DNA from: Progne subis subis | Taxonomy: Eukaryota; Chordata; Aves; Passeriformes; Hirundinidae | Direction: 5' to 3' | Assembly: GCA_022316685.1 (NCBI GenBank) | Contig: JAKJHU010000016.1 | Coordinates: 1,240,001-1,304,000 of the forward strand | DNA length: 64,000 nt | Shown here: piece after piece, positions 61,948 through 64,000 of the stretch | How positions within the stretch are numbered: position 1 is the first letter of the stretch | Layout: each line of letters begins with the position of its first letter | The notes under the pieces: generated by a model | The model's input: the letters and a program-made list of their open reading frames with translations, nothing else | The model's database searches: none | What the model was told of the DNA's origin: nothing | Translations under genes and position numbers: made by a program

Positions 61948-64000
61948 GAGTTGTCTTACGTTATGGTAAGGATTAAGTGAAGGAAATATTGCCTCTTGGT
62001 TGAGTGTGGCAGCCAAAGAGGCCTCTGCTGCTTTGGCCCCACGTTATCCTGGTGTATGGCTTAGGTCACTCCTCTCTTATTTTACAAAAGCAAAAATGGA
62101 AGCGCAACAAAAAGATGTATTTTTCATTTGAGACAGAAAAAACCAAAATTCCAACATGAACACAAAGAATCACCTCATATATTGTGCTGCTTCTTGCATA
62201 ATGTAAGTGTTTGGCAGGTTGTTCATAGCCATGGAGCGTGCCAACTCCCTTTTCCATGAAACTTGATGTAATGATAGCTGGTCACAAAAGAGGTATAATA
62301 AGAAAGAAACTGCAGAAATATGGGGCCAACAATTTAAGGGGTTTATAAAGCTCTACATTTTTGTGGTATTAATTGATATAGCATATCAAGTGTAGCGCAA
62401 AATGCAAATATTTTGCCCGTTGCAGCTTTATGGACTGCAGTAATTTCGAATGGAAATGAATTCACCCTGTGAATTTATTCCAGTGGGCAATGTAAAAAAT
62501 ACAATTTAAATTGAAAGTATAGAACAGCAGAGAATGTGATACCTGGATTTAAAAAAAAAAAAAAAAATCAAAAATGAACACAACTCTCCATCTGGGGTCT
62601 GAATTTTGTTTTGGTGGACATGTACTGGTGCTGCTATTTAAAAAAAAAAACCCTTTTGTTTGCATTTTTGATAAATCCCATCAAAGCAACTGTCCTTTTC
62701 TAGGAGAAAATGTAGCGCAAAGCAGAGAGGTTCAATATTGATCACAGGTTTCATAATTTGTGCATTCAAGATAGCATAAAGCGATGCAAACATTATGTAT
62801 TTTTTTAATCTGAAATTTCATCTCACTCTTCGAGACCTTTTCAGTCAAATTGAGATACATCCTATTTACCTGCCATAAACTCAGCAAACTCAAATAGACC
62901 AAGCAGCCTTCCCTAGCTCAGCATTTCACCTTTAGATGAGACTAAGGACATAGAAGCTCTATCTCCTAAAAACACTGGGTGCTACAGCAGCAGCAGGAGA
63001 TTTTGAGTGAAAATGCTGCTTGGGGGATATATCTTGGCAAGCAGCAGCTCCCTGATGGAAATAGCATTTGGCATCAAAAGTTCTCTTACAGAAGGCCTAT
63101 GTACATAGTTTCTCAGCTGTCTTTTTCAAAGAACCTTTCCTTTTGCTGGCTGTGCAGGTGCTGAGCTGAGATTACAGCCTGCTGTGTAAAAACCTGCACA
63201 TTTTCCTCATACCTGCCTCTCTGTTCTCACCCCTCTTCTACTTCATTGTCCTCACCTCTCCTCGTAAACAGCCTGCAGAACCATTCTGGGTAGGGATGGA
63301 GGCATTTTACTGCCCCCTGGCTCAGCACTTAATTCCAGATCTTTGCTGTTGTGTGACTGCAGTATAATCAGGCAGTAGCAGTTTCAGCTCTAAAACAGGT
63401 CTTTTGGACAGTGGGCCCAGACAATATGATAAATGGCAGTCTTATCCAGGTGAAAATAAGCTCAACAATTTTTTTATTACTATTATGAATGTTTCCAATT
63501 TAGAGATTTGGTTTCAGTTCAGGGCAGATGGGAAGAAATGCTGATGGGATGATTTGTTTTAAGGAGATAGTGGCTCTCTTCAGCATTTCATTAATTTTTC
63601 TGAGCTATTTTATCAAGAGAGATCTTAAATCATACTTAGGAAATTTTCATCAAGTATCAACCGACAAAGCTCTGTTTTGTAATAAGTAGATGTGAGCAAT
63701 GCTGAGAAATAACTGATACCTGAGTGCAAGACTCCACTGATACCCACTGGACTTGGTATCCTGTTCTTCTGGATCCCTTGGGATTTTGTTGGTGTATTGG
63801 CTTGGGTTTAGTAGTTTTTTCTGTGCGTGAGTTGGAAATAGAGATCAAAAAAAGAGGAGTAAGCAAGAGGTCATAAACAATAGCTCTGAGAGATATTATC
63901 TACCCTGGTCATTTCAGTCCAGTGTAACACATCCTGGATGAAGCTGATAGCAATGTCCCTTTTCACTAAAAGTTACAAGTATATTTTTATACCTTCACAC

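Larger units (their letters stand above)
49915..64000 (+). other. CPA6: CPA6 intron 1 (5' part)
   Basis: All sequence after the CPA6 exon 1 donor is read as intron 1, because no further CPA6 coding exon with plausible splice sites is recognisable. It contains two clear CR1 fragments (57205-57815 plus, 59672-59925 minus), a doubtful LINE remnant near 52.8-53.05 kb, a 47-base T run, other homopolymers and two short tandem duplications. The rest is unremarkable AT-rich DNA in which I see no gene. Confidence 0.65.

Overview
This is a vertebrate nuclear genome window, most likely from a bird. It is AT-rich and gene-poor. It carries about a dozen decayed CR1 LINE fragments of the bird/crocodile/turtle type, some ending in the ATTCTATG tail motif, and the spacing between its two genes is short. 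I see no rRNA or tRNA genes, no CRISPR array and no prokaryotic gene organisation. The species cannot be named from the sequence alone.

Two protein genes are supported, each by its first coding exon only, and they are arranged head to head. On the minus strand, exon 1 of PREX2 (a PIP3/G-beta-gamma-dependent Rac exchange factor) lies at 5020-5160 inside a CpG island, and 1-5019 is the start of its intron 1. On the plus strand, exon 1 of CPA6 (a secreted metallocarboxypeptidase) lies at 49829-49914 inside a second CpG island, and 49915-64000 is the start of its intron 1. The coding starts are about 44.7 kb apart. PREX2 and CPA6 are also neighbours in divergent orientation on human 8q13, so the gene order supports both calls. 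Nothing indicates that the two proteins act together; their link is positional.

The 44.7 kb between them is intergenic. It holds CR1 fragments in both orientations, AT-rich and homopolymer repeats, a polypyrimidine minisatellite (about 15.0 kb), a G/T-rich array (40.4 kb) and several CTCF-like motifs.

The most unusual part is 45.47-47.95 kb, just upstream of the CPA6 CpG island. A very long G tract is followed by a C-rich telomere-like arm, then a G-rich degenerate TTAGGG arm. Next comes about 1.4 kb of non-telomeric DNA with solo-LTR-like ends and a GC-rich tandem repeat. It ends in a second hexamer array dominated by GGATTA/GGGATT variants and closing on four perfect TTAGGG-type units. I read this as an interstitial telomeric repeat locus split by an insertion. 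It is the best candidate in the window for something undescribed, but no new protein-coding system is visible.
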